DNA of 64,000 nucleotides from Spisula solida (lineage: Eukaryota > Mollusca > Bivalvia > Venerida > Mactridae), in the NCBI GenBank assembly GCA_947247005.1, contig OX365945.1, positions 37,936,551-38,000,550 of the forward strand, given 5' to 3'. The notes under the pieces are model-generated. The model saw nothing but the letters and a program-made list of their open reading frames with translations. It was not told the origin of the DNA and ran no database searches. Below are positions 23,182-33,499 of this stretch, one piece after another; the first letter of the stretch is position 1, and every line of letters starts with the position of its first letter. A program made the position numbers and the translations under genes.

Positions 23182-24522
23182 TTATCCTTCTATTTCATAT
23201 CTTAGCACTTGTATGTCAGAGACGGTGGCTGTTGTATTGAGCCTATCCTTAATCTGCTGTACCTCAGTGTGTAGATAACTTAACTCGTCTCTAAGATTGC
23301 GTACATTGTCAATTTGTGTTGTTTTACCATTTTCATTGTTTTGGACAATTAATTTGTTTTTTAGCTTCTGCTTTTCTTCAATAACTTCTTTTTTGGATTG
23401 TTTGACTTTTTGTAGCTCCTCTTCCTGTACTAAGGACTGGGCGCGTGCTTCAGCCAGTTGTTGTTCCAAATCTTTTGCTTTGGCAGACAGGGAAGTTATG
23501 TGCTTAGCTTGTTCATTTACTTTTGCCTGAGTGTTCTCCATAGTCTTCTTGTAAGTGACTGTTGCTTCTTGTAGTTTAATTAGGTTTTTGGCCTGTTCGG
23601 CATTTTTCAGTTTCAGTGCCTCATTCTCTTTGTTAAGCAGTCCATTTTCAGTATTTAACTTCTCATTGTCCATAGCATGAGATTCAGTGTTCTGATTGGT
23701 TTGGGAGCTTTTATTATGACTCAATGAGTGAATAAATGGTTCTACTGAGGGTTCTACCGATTGCCTATGTGTGATCATACTGTCATCACAAGATGAAATA
23801 GAGCTTGTAGTAGAGGTATCCTCTAAGTTATACCCAGAGGTAATGCTGACTTCACTGGCTATTGTTTTCAAGGTTGTTTCTTGAGATATATCAATCTCAA
23901 AGGGATCAGTACTTGTATTGCTCAATTGGGTTTGATGCATGTGCAGTCTAGTAGACCGTAAATCATACGGCAAAGTAATTGGAGTAGAATTGACTGTTGA
24001 TTTGTCTATAAACTTCCTTTTCAGGGATCCAAATAGACTTCTCGGATTTTGTTTTGGTTCTGGCGTAATGAAATAGTGTCCTTTAACTTTAGTAAAGCTT
24101 AAGTTTTTCGGTGACATTTGAGAGGGTTGATTTAACTCTTCAGATATTTTCATGAAGACCAAGTTGTACCAATTTATGTAGCCTTTGCCCTGTACCATCA
24201 GTTTGTTGGTCTTGGCAAACAGTGTTATTTTTATAGTCAGTCCATTCCTAGAAGCACCGCAAGAAATCCATCCTGTGTTGTTTCTATTCTTCTTGAATGA
24301 ATATAACTTGACTAGGTGGCTTTGTATTTGTTCATATGTTTGTCTCGAATGGAAAGATACAGTAAAACAGTCCACTGCATCTGGAAATTTGACATCATAA
24401 AGAACACCATTGTTTTTGTCACACATTGTGGTGTTTGAGGCATCCTTTGTTTCGTACACAGATGAATTATTTGAAGCCATATTATTACAGTGGACACAAA
24501 TATTAGTTGTATATTTTGACAC
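23182..24522 (-). CDS. LINE ORF1 N-terminal half: Cys-containing head plus coiled coil
   Basis: The product is a 446-residue protein. A CVHC pair lies at 9-12 with another Cys at 34, a possible small metal site. Residues about 40-125 form a compact domain with WISCGASRNGLTIKI and KLMVQGKGYINWYN segments, of a kind seen in ORF1 proteins of related elements. A Ser/Thr-rich linker (about 165-280) follows, then a long Lys/Glu/Gln-rich heptad region (about 280-446), a strong coiled-coil candidate for multimerisation. The frame ends at TAA directly before an A-rich stretch, and the same frame continues into the esterase half. That suggests a single nonsense change or stop readthrough. Confidence 0.85.
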   Translation of the reverse strand: MSKYTTNICVHCNNMASNNSSVYETKDASNTTMCDKNNGVLYDVKFPDAVDCFTVSFHSRQTYEQIQSHLVKLYSFKKNRNNTGWISCGASRNGLTIKITLFAKTNKLMVQGKGYINWYNLVFMKISEELNQPSQMSPKNLSFTKVKGHYFITPEPKQNPRSLFGSLKRKFIDKSTVNSTPITLPYDLRSTRLHMHQTQLSNTSTDPFEIDISQETTLKTIASEVSITSGYNLEDTSTTSSISSCDDSMITHRQSVEPSVEPFIHSLSHNKSSQTNQNTESHAMDNEKLNTENGLLNKENEALKLKNAEQAKNLIKLQEATVTYKKTMENTQAKVNEQAKHITSLSAKAKDLEQQLAEARAQSLVQEEELQKVKQSKKEVIEEKQKLKNKLIVQNNENGKTTQIDNVRNLRDELSYLHTEVQQIKDRLNTTATVSDIQVLRYEIEG

Positions 24523-24916
24523 CTTTAATGGTTAGTTTATGTTGTAGATTACGTAACTCCTTGTAGATGTCACTTTAAGTGATGTTCCTGAGCAGTTAAA
24601 TTGACTGATAAGTATCAGCAACTGTAACCCGTTGTTATTCAACTATGCCCTCAAGACAATGTCATGTAATTTTGGCAAGTGTGATACGTGGTGTTTACAA
24701 ATTTGTACACAATATTCCATATATATTTCAAACTTTTAAGTCATTTAAAACACAATTCACAAATTTATTTGATAATCCTTTTTCACTATAAAAATCCATA
24801 TGAAATTCCCTACAGCACAATGTAATTTATAAATTTTTATTCCTATTATTTTCCATGAAAATCTTAATTTTGTCAGAGCCAAATTTAGTGCATCTGAACT
24901 GTGCGACTATATAACT
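24523..24916 (-). promoter_or_regulatory. LINE 5' leader, presumed internal promoter region
   Basis: About 390 bp between the first ORF1 methionine and the satellite junction. Non-LTR elements usually place their promoter inside the transcribed 5' UTR. I see no distinctive promoter motif, so the role is inferred from position only. Confidence 0.5.
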
Positions 24917-27010
24917 GAAATGTAAGAACTGAACTTCACAGGTTATGTGACGTGATAAATGATGCCATCCGGAAGCTTTTCATGAATCAAAATGCAAACA
25001 TTATATCATATATTTGATAAAGAACACAACTTATATATTATAGAACATGATTATTGAGTTTTTTCTTAAATAATTTTGAAAATATAACAATATTCAAACT
25101 GTGAGAAATGTAAGAACTGAATTACAGAGGTCATGTGACTTGATAGATGATGCCCCCAGGAGCTTTAATGAACCCAAATACATACATTGTTTCATATAGT
25201 TGATAAAGAATACAACTTATATATTATAGCATGTGATTATTGAGTTTTCCTGAAATTATTTGGAAAATAAGACAATATCTAAACTGTGAGAAATGTAAGA
25301 ACTGAACTTCACAGGTTATGTGACTTGATAAATGATGCCCCCCCGGAAGCTTTTCATGAATCAAAATGCAAACATTATATCATATATTTGATAAAGAACA
25401 CAACCTATATATTATAGTGATTATTGAGTTTTTTCTTAAATAATTTTGAAAATATAATAATATTGAAACTGTGAGAAATGTAAGAACTGAATTACAGAGG
25501 TCATGTGACTTGATAGATGATTCCCCAGGAGCTTTTAATGAACCCAAATACATACATTGTTTCATATAGTTGATAAAGAACACAACTTATATATTATAGC
25601 ATGTGATTATTGAGTTTCCTGAAATAATTTGGAAAATAAGACAATATCTAAACTGTGAGAAATGTAAGAACTGAATTTCGGAGGTCATGCGACTTGATAA
25701 ATGATGCCCCCGGGAGCTTTTAAGGAACCCAAATACATACATTGTATCATATGTTTGATAAAGAGGACAACTTATATATCATAGAACATGATTATTGCGG
25801 TTTTTTTTAAATAATTTTGAAAATTAGACAATATTCAAACTGTGAGAAATGTAAGAACTGAATTTCAGAGGTCATGTGACTTGATAGATGATCCCCCGGG
25901 AACTTTTAAGGAACCCAAATACATACATTGTATCATATGTTTGATAAAGAGGACAACTTATATATCATAGAACATGATTATTGCGTTTTTTTTAAATAAT
26001 TTTGAAAATTAGACAATATTCAAACTGTGAGAAATGTAAGAACTGAATTTCAGAGGTCATGTGACTTGATAGATGATGCCCCCGGAAGCTTTTCATAAAT
26101 CAAAATGCAAACATTATATCATATATTTGATAAGGAACACAACTTATATATTATAGAATATGATTATTTTGTTTTTCTAAAATAATTTGGAAATATAACT
26201 ATATTTAAACTGTGAGAAATGGAAGAACTGAATTTCACAGGTCATGTGACTTGATAGATGATGCCCCCAGGAGCTTTTAATGAACCCAAATACATACATT
26301 GTATCATATGTTTGATAAATAACACAACTTATATATTATAGAACATGATTATTGAGTTTTGCTAAATAATTTGGAAATGATAACAATATTTAAACAGTGA
26401 GACATGTAAGAACTGAATTTCACAGGTCATATGGCTTGATAGATGATACCCCCAGGAGCTTTTAATGAACCCAAATACTTACATTGTATCATATGTTTGA
26501 TAAATAACACCTCTTATATATTATTGAACATGATTATTGAGTTTTGCTAAAATAATTTGGAAAATATAAAAATATTTAAACTGTGAGAAATGTTAGAACT
26601 GAATTTTAGAGGTTGTGTCATTTGATAGACAATTCCCGAGGAGCTTTTTTAGTGAATTAGAATACATAAATTAGGCAATATATTTGATGAAGAACACAAC
26701 TTTTATATTATAGAACATGATTATTGAGTTTTTCTGAAATAATTGGAAAAATAAGACAACATTTAAACTGTGAGAAAAGTCAGAACTGAATTTCAGAGGT
26801 TGTGTCACTTGATAGACAATGCCCCTATGAGCTTTTAATGAATTAGAATACATAAAGTAGCCATGTATTTGATAAGGATATCAACCCGTATATATATACA
26901 ATATGACATAATGATAAGAGTTTTTCTAAAATTATTTGTAAAATATTACAATATTTAAACGGTGAGCAATGTAAGATCGTAAATTCAGAGGTCATGTCAC
27001 TTAATAGATG
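24917..27010. repeat. Satellite array of about 186-bp monomers, right part
   Basis: The same satellite resumes immediately after the LINE, with monomer landmarks near 24928, 25112, 25295, 25483, 25666, 25853, 26040, 26225, 26410, 26595, 26785 and 26970. Alternation of the TCATGAATCAAAATG and AATGAACCCAAATAC subtypes is clear in the first five monomers. The last three or four monomers are increasingly divergent, typical of an array edge. The final monomer lies inside the 580-bp inverted repeat. Confidence 0.9.
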
Positions 27011-27460
27011 ATACCCGCAGAAGCTTTAAATGAATCAGAACCAGTTTATGAGTAGTTTTGACGCAACAAAAGTTCCATCTTTACTGTCATCTATACATTG
27101 AGATTGTTCATTTGTGAAAGTTTGAAGAAATTCCATCCAGCAGTTTGTGAGGAGTTCAAACAAAATTTTCATTATTGGGTATATAGTAAAAGTAACAAAG
27201 GGCCTTAATAATGGCAAAACAATAATGTAAGGTATTTACTTAAACCTAGATAATTCTGTTACGTTTATTTGCTTTTATTTATCCTCCCCACCGGATAATC
27301 CATATGGGCGAGGCCCCCAGAAGAGGCTAGTCACTTTAGTGTTTGGGGGATAGTGCATGATATAGAAGATGCTCCAGTTCCAGGAGCATCCCTGTTCTTT
27401 TACGTGCCGATGTAAAGCATCATACACGGGACCTCGCTTAACGTCTCGTCCGAAAGACTG
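26881..27460. repeat. Left arm of apparently perfect 580-bp inverted repeat
   Basis: The arm is matched in reverse complement by 30035-30614, with no mismatch found in the portions compared by eye. It includes the last satellite monomer, a unique segment and part of a SINE, so it is a copied block of composite sequence and not one element. A 60-residue open frame is therefore present twice (27035-27217 minus, 30278-30460 plus); it has no recognisable domain. Confidence 0.95.
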
Positions 27461-27592
27461 TTATTAAGTTAAGTTATGTTAGGTGGGAAACACTGAAAAG
27501 CATTTCTGTTTTTGACCGTCTGGAGTAGGGATCAAATCCACAGCCTTCAGATCAGCAGTCAGTAGCCCTTACCACTAGACCACTTGTCCACC
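27290..27592 (-). mobile_element. tRNA-derived SINE (minus strand)
   Basis: On the minus strand an A-box TGGTCTAGTGG (complement of 27572-27582) and a B-box GGATTTGATCC (complement of 27529-27539) form a tRNA-like head. The body contains CGTCTCGTCCGAAAG inverted, ACGTGCCGATGTAAAGC and a GATGCTCC...GGAGCATC hairpin, and ends near the CCGGTGGGGAGG tail. The body and tail, but not the head, are duplicated in the right arm at 30035-30213. Confidence 0.75.
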
Positions 27593-28500
27593 TTTAATTT
27601 TGTAAATAGGTGGCAACTATATATATAAGTGCAGTGACCAAGAACCATAACTCTATGTCGCCCTGTTTTCAAATTATCTCCCTTTGTTTAATTTAATTAA
27701 GTATTCAATTGATTGACTTGAAACTTTAAATATAAGTAGAATAGCATCTAGGAGAAGTGTTGTGACTTAAAGAAACCTAACTCTAACTGGTACCATTCTT
27801 GAATTATTTCCCTTTAACCAAAGAAGTAATGATATTTCCCTTTTCCTTCTTAGTCCTGTTTCTATGAAACATCAGTTAGTAACAAACATGTACTGTGGGG
27901 ATGGCAATGTTAACATTGCTCTCATTTTCTTGATAATAAATTTAACTGTAGGAAAATAGTTGGACACAACAGTGACATTGTTCAGGTCAGAATTACCTTG
28001 CAGTTCCAGTAAGTATTAATACCAGATCTTCAAAACAAAGGTGACAGTCAATGAGCCGATCTTGGAAAGTACTTGACTGCCAAAACCTGAAATAAAGTCA
28101 GATCAATTAATAATCATTGAAATGATTACTTCTAGTAAGATAAAACAATAATAATTAATGAAGTATTATACACCTATTGTCAAAAGATATATAGATGCAT
28201 GTAAAAACTACCACTTTTATTATTAATTTAATAGTACAGCTCTGTCTGATTCCGTATGGATGATTCTGATATGTATCCGATGATAAGTAGTGCGAATATA
28301 TCAATTTGCACATATAGATGAATCATAACAGGCACATCAGTCATGGTTCGCTCATTTAGCTGTTCTCATTAGTATATATTGAGCGTAGATTCAGGTCTTG
28401 AACCTAGTAGCTTCAGTTTTATTTTAGATTATACAAATTTTGGCACTTTGTAAACTTCCATTTAACCATTTTCTCATGTAAGTTATTTCAAAATGTGCAT
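27593..28500. other. No recognisable feature
   Basis: Low-copy-looking sequence inside the spacer of the 580-bp inverted repeat. No coding or RNA signal seen. Confidence 0.4.
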
Positions 28501-28933
28501 AGGCGGATCCAAGGGGGGGGGGCGGTCCCGGCGTACGCCCCCCTAAAATCGCCAAAGTAGTGTCAATTCATTTGTTGTATCACACTAAATCACATATTTA
28601 AAGTCATTTTTGTTCTGCTTTCTGCGCGCTGTGCGCACGCAATTAACATTTTCCACTAACCACAGACACTTCGATAGACTCTCTGCCGCCCCGTTATTCA
28701 GGTCGAACTTTGCGATTCTGATGTATCCCTCTTTTTGCACATTGATTCTCTTTTCGCTGCATTTTATGACAACAAAGATGGATGAGTATTAAATGGAGCT
28801 ACCGGGGTGATTCGCCCCCCTGGGCCCCCTAGCAGGGCTTTGCCCTGCACCCACCAGGGGCCCTTGCGACCCCCTGGACTCCCAGCTCATTTTTCATTTC
28901 ATGCCCCCCCTAACACTAAAACCTGGATCCGCC
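28501..28933. mobile_element. Short element with GGCGGATCCA inverted ends
   Basis: The segment opens with AGGCGGATCCAAGGGGGG and closes with a C-rich run, TAACACTAAAACC, then TGGATCCGCC, giving about 10-bp terminal inverted repeats with G- and C-runs just inside. GC-rich hairpins (for example AGCAGGGCTTTGCCCTGC) lie within. No transposase is present. The shape is that of a non-autonomous DNA element; the target duplication is unclear. Confidence 0.6.
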
Positions 28934-29514
28934 CATGATGTGAATTGATAATCGATCGACCAAAAAATATTGTCGATACATCAATATCGCTTCTATAGAT
29001 GACAGCTCTATTTAATAACAATGAAGGTTTGTCAAGTTTATAATATGTACTACTGAGTCTACATCAATATGTTATTGTGAAAAACTCATAAATGGTTTAG
29101 GCCATCATGAAGTAATTAAAATCAATGGGTACAAGTGTGCCACACTCAACCTAAACACTCTTAATTTTCCAGTCTAGAAATTAACAGACAAAGAAAACAC
29201 AGCACCTACAACGAAAATATTCTTGTGAGCCATGCCAACAGTATGTAAATATGGTGCATTCTGAAGTTTACATTTACACAAAAGCTTCGCCCCTGGCTAG
29301 TAGATCATCTTTTAGCCATGCCTTTGCGTACAGGGCTATAACACTACAACAATTAAAATTCCTTACAAATGAGCTTTTCAATAATTTTCTCAGGGGTTGG
29401 TCGGGGATAGACCTATCCAGATTATTTCATTTGTCATAGAAGTAAATATTTTCTCTGTCTAGTTTCACTAACTAACATGCACCTCTTTTCGAGTTTGCTG
29501 TTTAGGGCAGACTT
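28934..29514. other. No recognisable feature
   Basis: No supported gene or repeat. Confidence 0.4.
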
Positions 29515-29665
29515 AAATTCAATTAAGAGACAGCTAGGGATGTAAAACAAGGAATCCGGGTGCGTTATCCTAGCTCCTTCCAAATAATGAAGACTCCTTG
29601 GTTCTTAAACATGCCCAGCGAAAAACACCGATAAGCATGAGACTACCTTTGAGTCCATGCAGACA
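29515..29665 (-). mobile_element. SINE-like element (minus strand), related to 11165-11410
   Basis: Reverse-complement reading gives TATCGGTGTTTTTCGC, GGGCATGTTTAAGAACC and GGAAGGAGCTAGGATAACGC, matching the body of the plus-strand copy near 11300-11400. Head and tail are not clearly preserved. Confidence 0.55.
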
Positions 29666-30034
29666 GATAAGCTGTCTCCAATTGGCTGCTTTTGAATTCT
29701 GATGGTCCAGCCACAGCTAGTAAAGTACTGTTAGCGTCGAAATGGTTCGACTACTGGGCCATGCGATTCGGCCAACTGATTCAAAACGCTGACAAATAGC
29801 ATGGTATCGACAAATTTTCTGACACAAAATTCTCTGATCAAACATCAGTTTTCCCCGTCCCTGCTCTGGGTCAGGACAACAACACCCCACCCACCGTTGG
29901 CGTATAGTCGAGCATGCATGATAAAACTCATCTATGAATTAGATATAGTTCTTTGAACAGTGACACAGTGTACTTAATGTAACACTCTGCTTATATATAC
30001 GCTTAGAAATCATGACAAGGACTTTTCGGAACTG
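29666..30034. other. No recognisable feature
   Basis: Right part of the inverted-repeat spacer; nothing supportable seen. Confidence 0.4.
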
Positions 30035-30614
30035 CAGTCTTTCGGACGAGACGTTAAGCGAGGTCCCGTGTATGATGCTTTACATCGGCACGTAAAAGAA
30101 CAGGGATGCTCCTGGAACTGGAGCATCTTCTATATCATGCACTATCCCCCAAACACTAAAGTGACTAGCCTCTTCTGGGGGCCTCGCCCATATGGATTAT
30201 CCGGTGGGGAGGATAAATAAAAGCAAATAAACGTAACAGAATTATCTAGGTTTAAGTAAATACCTTACATTATTGTTTTGCCATTATTAAGGCCCTTTGT
30301 TACTTTTACTATATACCCAATAATGAAAATTTTGTTTGAACTCCTCACAAACTGCTGGATGGAATTTCTTCAAACTTTCACAAATGAACAATCTCAATGT
30401 ATAGATGACAGTAAAGATGGAACTTTTGTTGCGTCAAAACTACTCATAAACTGGTTCTGATTCATTTAAAGCTTCTGCGGGTATCATCTATTAAGTGACA
30501 TGACCTCTGAATTTACGATCTTACATTGCTCACCGTTTAAATATTGTAATATTTTACAAATAATTTTAGAAAAACTCTTATCATTATGTCATATTGTATA
30601 TATATACGGGTTGA
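30035..30614. repeat. Right arm of apparently perfect 580-bp inverted repeat
   Basis: Exact-looking reverse complement of 26881-27460. Similarity stops abruptly at both edges (30034/30035 and 30614/30615). The headless SINE body and the lone satellite monomer here exist only because the block was copied. Confidence 0.95.
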
Positions 30615-31297
30615 CAGTCTACTTTCACTTTCGATGTGTTTTGTTTACAGAAGTGATGATTTGTATTTTATTGTTATGTTCTCCGATGTAGGAATTCAGG
30701 ATCCGAAATGTAACAACGTCGAAGAAAAATTGCATCTACAGACTTCACGCAATATTGTTTATTAAATTACAATATAAACAAGCGTTTTACCTTGCAACCT
30801 GTCTTCATCGATGAATCTGCACATCCGCCCGCATCACACCGTAAGAAATGTAAGTGCCGCGCATGCGCACTTATCCCAGTCGAACGAATATAACACCTCT
30901 GACGATTCTTACGGGACACCGGTTTTCGCGAAGTTTACATTGATTTTGATAATCAACAGTAGATGGAGGTCACTGTGACCATTGATAAAAAAAATTTATA
31001 ATCGTCTTGGTTCAATAACTTGAGAACAGTGAGCCCAAAATCTTCAAACTTCACATGGAGGTTGATCATGAACAGTATAAGAACCCTTTTTGAAGTCAAA
31101 GGTAAAGTTACGATAGCCTCCTATAAATGAGGCAAAATGGTTAATTATCAATTACTTAAAAATGACCCCTTTTTATTTTGAGGTCAGAAGGTCAAGGTAA
31201 CCATGACCTTTCTGCCTATTGTGCTGTCATGGGGGAATATCTGCTTTTCAAACATCTATTGCTTGAAAGGTATTACATCAATTTTTTATCCTCACAG
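30615..31297. other. Flank upstream of the protease exons
   Basis: No coding signal. Around 30960-31260 there are GGTCAAGGTAACCATGACC-type segments resembling other dispersed repeats of the window. If the protease exons belong to a longer gene, earlier exons would lie here or further left, but I cannot identify them. Confidence 0.4.
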
Positions 31298-31411
31298 ATT
31301 GCGAATGATTCACAGAGATCCGTAAATCAACCGTCAGTCATCGGTCAACCATCTGTCATTGGTACATCCACTAACACACCACACAACGGGGAGCATACTA
31401 CAAGTATCCAG
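31298..31411 (+). CDS. Predicted exon upstream of the C48-like protease domain
   Basis: This 38-codon segment is bounded by a good acceptor (ATTTTTTATCCTCACAG ending at 31297) and a good donor (CAG|GTAAGA at 31411/31412), both in phase 0. It joins in frame to the protease exon at 32050, which also begins in phase 0. The encoded peptide is Ser/Thr/Asn-rich with a short internal repeat (QPSVIG twice) and looks like a disordered linker. Exon status is inferred from splice sites and phase only. Confidence 0.5.
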
Positions 31412-32049
31412 GTAAGATGTCTTGATTATTTCAACTCATTGTTTTTGTATTCTGAATTGGAGGAAAAGTTGAGATCAAGCTTTTTATGCTTCAAATTTAC
31501 ATCCACAAAAAATAATGAGATATTGTGATAAAGCTTGCTGTATAGGTAAGCTTGTGTGAATACGCCGCTCCAGTTCTTGTGGGTCAAGGTCACTGTTACT
31601 AAAAGTAGAAAATCTGTTTTCAGACGATAACCCTTGCCCAAATGTTTCTGTGATGGGTGGACGTAGCATGGGCAAATCTAAGATCCCTATGTTCAAGGCA
31701 AATACAATACAAATCTTAATGCATCATTTTTCCATCATGCATGGTGAAATTTTGATGTCACGTGGCACAAATGTTCACCACCATATGGTTTATGATTAAC
31801 TAGCACTTGTTGCTATAATCAACAATCTATATCAGAACTTTCCAGATTTGCTTAAAAATCAAATAGTTGATTGTGCTTCTTTCATGTTAAATGTTCAATA
31901 ATTGTCAATTCACAGTTCCTCATTTTTGTTCACTTGTAGTTGTTGTGTCGTAAAAAACCCGTTAGGGAGCATAACTTGGATATCACAGTTCTTGTAAATA
32001 ACGTGTATGCCATTATTCAGTCTAAATATTCCTCATTATATTGTTTTAG
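31412..32049 (+). other. Predicted phase-0 intron
   Basis: Begins GTAAGATG and ends TATTGTTTTAG. It contains a repeat fragment (AAGCTTGCTGTATAGGTAAG onward) related to the repeats at 33110-33490. The acceptor TAG is itself an in-frame stop for the downstream frame, which supports splicing or marks the edge of a decayed gene. Confidence 0.45.
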
Positions 32050-32574
32050 AACTGCCAAGATATCGATGTTCATCAACACTCTTTTCATGGCATACAGTCT
32101 GAGAATGTTTTAACTGGAGAGTTATCCATACAAGTAATGGATTTTGTATCAAGAATTCTGAAAGCACAATATCAAACTGTAGCTGGACTCTATGCACCAT
32201 CATTTATACTTGGACTGGAAATGTCTAGTGAAAACCGATCAGAAATAAAAATTGACAATAGTGTTAATTGTGTGCAGATACATTTTCTAAACAATCATTA
32301 TTTGGTTTCGTGTCAATTGAATGGACAACTGTACGTTTATGATAGTCTGTACAATGTACAGCATTTAAAATTGTTACAATATCAGTTGAGATCACTATAC
32401 AAATATGTGAATATGACATGTGTAAGATATATTGTTCCACAGAGTCAAGGAGCAACAAATTTGTGTGGATTTTTTGCAATTGCGACAACAGAAGTCCTAC
32501 TTAGACAGAACTATCCTCATACAGGATATTGTGATCTTTCTGCCATGAGAAATCATCTGTATCAGTGCGTACAT
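32050..32574 (+). CDS. Ulp1/C48-like cysteine protease domain (exon or gene fragment)
   Basis: Numbered from the methionine at 32137, the protein has the C48 triad in order: His54 in NNHYLVS, Asp69 in YVYDS, and Cys110 in NLCGFFAIA, with a Gln (102 or 104, PQSQG) for the oxyanion hole. The segment before it (LTGELSIQVMDFVSRIL) matches the helix usually preceding this domain. Family members cleave ubiquitin-like modifiers, and many invertebrate copies sit in transposon-linked proteins; the substrate here is unknown. The frame is open from 32050, so the true reading starts upstream of 32137. The domain ends near MRNHLYQCV, where the frame runs into an 84-bp tandem repeat. The triad is intact, but a normal 3' end is not visible, so this could be a live exon or a recent fragment. 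Confidence 0.7.
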
Positions 32575-33275
32575 CATTTCGTTATGTGTGTTGGTCATTA
32601 TGTTGTGTGCATTAATCATGTTGTTATGTACTACCGACAGCTTGTCATGTGCATACATCATTTCGTTATGTGTGTTGGTCATTATGTTGTGTGCATTAAT
32701 CATGTTGTTATGTACTACCGACAGCTTGTCATGTGCATACATCATTTCGTTATGTGTGTTTGTCATTATGTTGTGTGCATTAATCATGTTGTTATGTACT
32801 ACCGACGGTTTGTCATGTGCGTACATCATTTCGTTATGTGCGTTGGTCATTATGTTGTGTCCATTAATCATGTTGTTTTGTGCTTACATCATTTCGTTAT
32901 GTGTGTATGTCATTATATTGTGTGCATTAACCATGTTGTTATGTGCATACATCATTACCCTTAGCATTTATGAAATTTTTATGTGTTAACAACACGTTGT
33001 CTGGTGCTTACACCATTTAGTTCTGTGCAAACATCATTATGTGGAGTGCATACATCGTTATTATGTTCGGATCAATTATCTTGGGCATGAAAACAGGTAA
33101 CACCGGTATAGCGAAAATGTTTCCGTTCAATAACTTGAGTTAGGAATGAGATATCATGATCAAACTTGCTATGTAGGTAGCTTGTGTGAAGATGACACTT
33201 TTGATTGAAAAAGGGGCCAGTAGGTTCAAGGTCATCGCTACTAAAAATAGAAAAAATCATTTTCACTCAGTCACT
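32571..33275. repeat. Left arm of satellite foldback (84-bp repeats plus inner segment)
   Basis: About four units of 84 bp, each made of four roughly 21-bp subrepeats of the form CATCATTTCGTTATGTGTG, run from 32571 to about 32960. A non-tandem segment follows to about 33275. The whole arm is matched in reverse complement at 34430-35275. Because 84 is divisible by 3, the protease frame stays open through the units (28-residue repeat), and the opposite strand is open too. That long tail is not evidence of a protein. Confidence 0.85.
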
Positions 33276-33495
33276 TTTGATAGGAATGGGAAATCATAAT
33301 GAAACTGGAACGTGGGATGAGTGGGTTCAAGGTACTAAACATAGAAAAAGCGTTTCCGCTCAATAACTCGAGTAAGGAATGAGATTTTATAATGAAACTT
33401 GCTAAGTAGGTAGCTTGTGTGAAGATGGCACTTGTGATTGAAAAAGGGGCTGGTGGCGTCAAGGTCACCGTTACTAAAAATGTATAGAGGATATT
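33276..33495. repeat. Additional partial repeat units
   Basis: Partial copies of the inner-arm sequence (CGCTCAATAACTCGAGTAAG, AACTTGCTAAGTAGGTAGCT, CAAGGTCACCGTTACTAAAA) follow the left arm, giving about two tandem units of the 33110-33270 type. Inverted relatives occupy 34290-34440. Confidence 0.65.
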
Positions 33496-33499
33496 TTTT

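Larger units (their letters stand above)
19149..24916 (-). mobile_element. Near full-length CR1-like non-LTR retrotransposon (LINE)
   Basis: The element is 5.77 kb, read on the minus strand. It has a leader of about 390 bp (24523-24916), a coiled-coil ORF1 half, an SGNH-esterase half, an endonuclease/reverse transcriptase ORF2, a 3' UTR of about 260 bp, and a (TTA)n tail at 19149-19177. An AATAAA signal lies just before the tail. It interrupts the satellite within GTGAGAAATGTAAGAAC, with GAAAT on both sides (19144-19148 and 24917-24921), a likely 5-bp target duplication. Esterase-containing ORF1 proteins are known from CR1-group LINEs; assignment to that group is from domain content and motifs, not a phylogeny. 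Confidence 0.93.

Noticed and set aside
28610..28792. 60-residue open frame in the GGCGGATCC element
   Set aside because: No recognisable domain, no splice context, within a non-autonomous repeat.
27035..30460. Identical 60-residue open frame present twice
   Set aside because: It is duplicated because it lies in the 580-bp inverted repeat; it has no domain and is AT-rich chance frame.
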